The position numbers and the translations under genes were made by a program. From positions 1-50,663 of the forward strand of contig JAGHVB010000023.1 of assembly GCA_018064525.1 (NCBI GenBank): 50,663 nt of DNA, read 5' to 3'. The notes beneath the pieces were generated by a model that was not told the DNA's origin, searched no databases, and saw only the letters and a program-made list of their open reading frames with translations. Each line of letters begins with the position of its first letter. The first letter of the stretch is position 1. The DNA is from Candidatus Treponema merdequi (GTDB taxonomy: Bacteria; Spirochaetota; Spirochaetia; Treponematales; Treponemataceae). Of the stretch, positions 50,246 through 50,663 are shown piece after piece.

Positions 50246-50545
50246 ATGAATGATATTGCAGAAAAATATTTTGAAAAAGCAAAAGAATATTTTACTAAGG
50301 CGTATGAAAATTCAAATATTTCTTCTGAAATAAAAACTTATATTTTAGAAACAGGTGGAAATAAAGTTCCAGAAGGTTTTGAAGTATCTCATAAAGTTCC
50401 ATTATATACAAAGAATATTAAAGATAGAAAATTACTAGATATTTCAGATAACATGGAATTAATACCAAAAGAATTACATAGACAAATGCATATGTTTTGT
50501 GGAAATACATATCATTTGTATAATCCATCTTTGTTTAAATATTAG
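50246..50545 (+). CDS. HNH-like nuclease domain protein, putative polymorphic-toxin module
   Basis: 99 residues, GAGG before the ATG, 8 bp after the previous gene. The C-terminal half carries a pattern typical of HNH/Endo VII-like toxin domains: FEVSHKVPLYTKN (first His), ISDNMELIPKELHRQMH (Asn and second His). The N-terminal half is a helical segment (KYFEKAKEYFTKAYENS). There is no secretion signal or toxin-delivery region, so this is either an orphan toxin tip or an intracellular nuclease. A short gene follows at 50556, in the position of an immunity gene. Confidence 0.6.
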   Translation: MNDIAEKYFEKAKEYFTKAYENSNISSEIKTYILETGGNKVPEGFEVSHKVPLYTKNIKDRKLLDISDNMELIPKELHRQMHMFCGNTYHLYNPSLFKY

Positions 50546-50555
50546 GAGTGTTTTT

Positions 50556-50663
50556 ATGGATGAATTGTATAAACAGTTTGAAGAATTGGTTTTAGATAAT
50601 ACGAGTAATTTTTCAAAACAGATTGAATTTATTAAAAAAATTCAATCTGAAAAAAATATGAAA
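50556..50663 (+). CDS. Partial gene running off the window, possible immunity protein
   Basis: A start with AGGAG at 50544-50548 begins MDELYKQFEELVLDN and stays open for 36 codons to the window end. The N-terminus is acidic and helical. It directly follows the HNH-like gene, with 10 bp between them, as immunity genes do, but identity cannot be decided from 36 residues. Confidence 0.5.
   Translation, partial: MDELYKQFEELVLDNTSNFSKQIEFIKKIQSEKNMK

Noticed and set aside
1-50663. CRISPR arrays, rRNA, tRNA, prophage or intact insertion sequences
   Set aside because: No regularly spaced repeats, conserved RNA-gene sequences or transposase-like proteins were recognised.

Overview
The window looks like chromosomal DNA of an anaerobic, host- or gut-associated spirochaete, most probably a Treponema. 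The basis is low G+C content, many lipoprotein and secreted genes of treponemal style, [FeFe]-hydrogenase maturation genes, LuxS, glycogen enzymes, and protein sequences that read like rumen/gut Treponema families. The genus is an inference from protein resemblance, not a database result. No rRNA, tRNA, CRISPR array, prophage or intact insertion sequence was seen.

Layout. 1-7.3 kb is an accessory strip of single small genes on the + strand: SAP/DUF6434 protein, GyrI-like protein, DJ-1/PfpI protein, SPL-type radical SAM protein, a RhuM-Fic/Doc protein with a structured upstream region, two AraC regulators and a VOC protein. It is mixed with gene relics (DUF3795, a GyrI tail, an internally deleted HEAT-type gene, a VanZ fragment and an unidentified fragment). 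7.4-11.7 kb (- strand) is the H-cluster maturation operon: TM1266-like regulator, hydE, hydG, hydF. 11.7-16.1 kb holds a PlsC-type acyltransferase with a zinc ribbon, a membrane EAL phosphodiesterase, a low-molecular-weight protein tyrosine phosphatase and luxS, the last two overlapping tail to tail.

16.2-26.1 kb is a molybdenum-hydroxylase island bracketed by repeated traX / histidine-phosphatase modules. Inside are a FecCD-type ABC importer (permease, ATPase, lipoprotein binding protein) and a MocA-like nucleotidyltransferase on +, converging on a three-subunit xanthine-dehydrogenase-type enzyme on -. The importer may supply molybdate or tungstate for the cofactor. Two of the three traX copies are damaged.

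26.2-38.2 kb: a secreted protein, orphan TrpB2, a lipoprotein, an SH3-domain protein, an S1-domain protein, a Phd/VapC module with a readable promoter-operator, glgX-glgP, and a second Phd-type antitoxin whose RelE/ParE partner has lost its middle. 38.2-48.7 kb is mostly housekeeping: ECF S component, DUF362 ferredoxin protein, DMT exporter, lipase-like protein, amino-acid binding lipoprotein, dicarboxylate symporter, a conserved hypothetical, MgtC, an RlmL-type methyltransferase, TetR, YchJ and RlmB. The last 2 kb is again accessory: a frameshifted transporter relic, a palindromic MITE-like element, a Cys-rich protein, and an HNH-like putative toxin followed by a possible immunity gene that runs off the window.

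Cross-cutting signals: (i) several genes have a recognisable promoter whose -10 box lies only 6-7 nt before the ATG and have no ribosome binding site, suggesting leaderless mRNAs; (ii) a short dispersed motif around TATAAATTCCACTTAA recurs next to stop codons; (iii) in-frame internal deletions recur in small accessory genes; (iv) the RhuM-Fic cassette sits between two copies of the preceding gene's 3' end.
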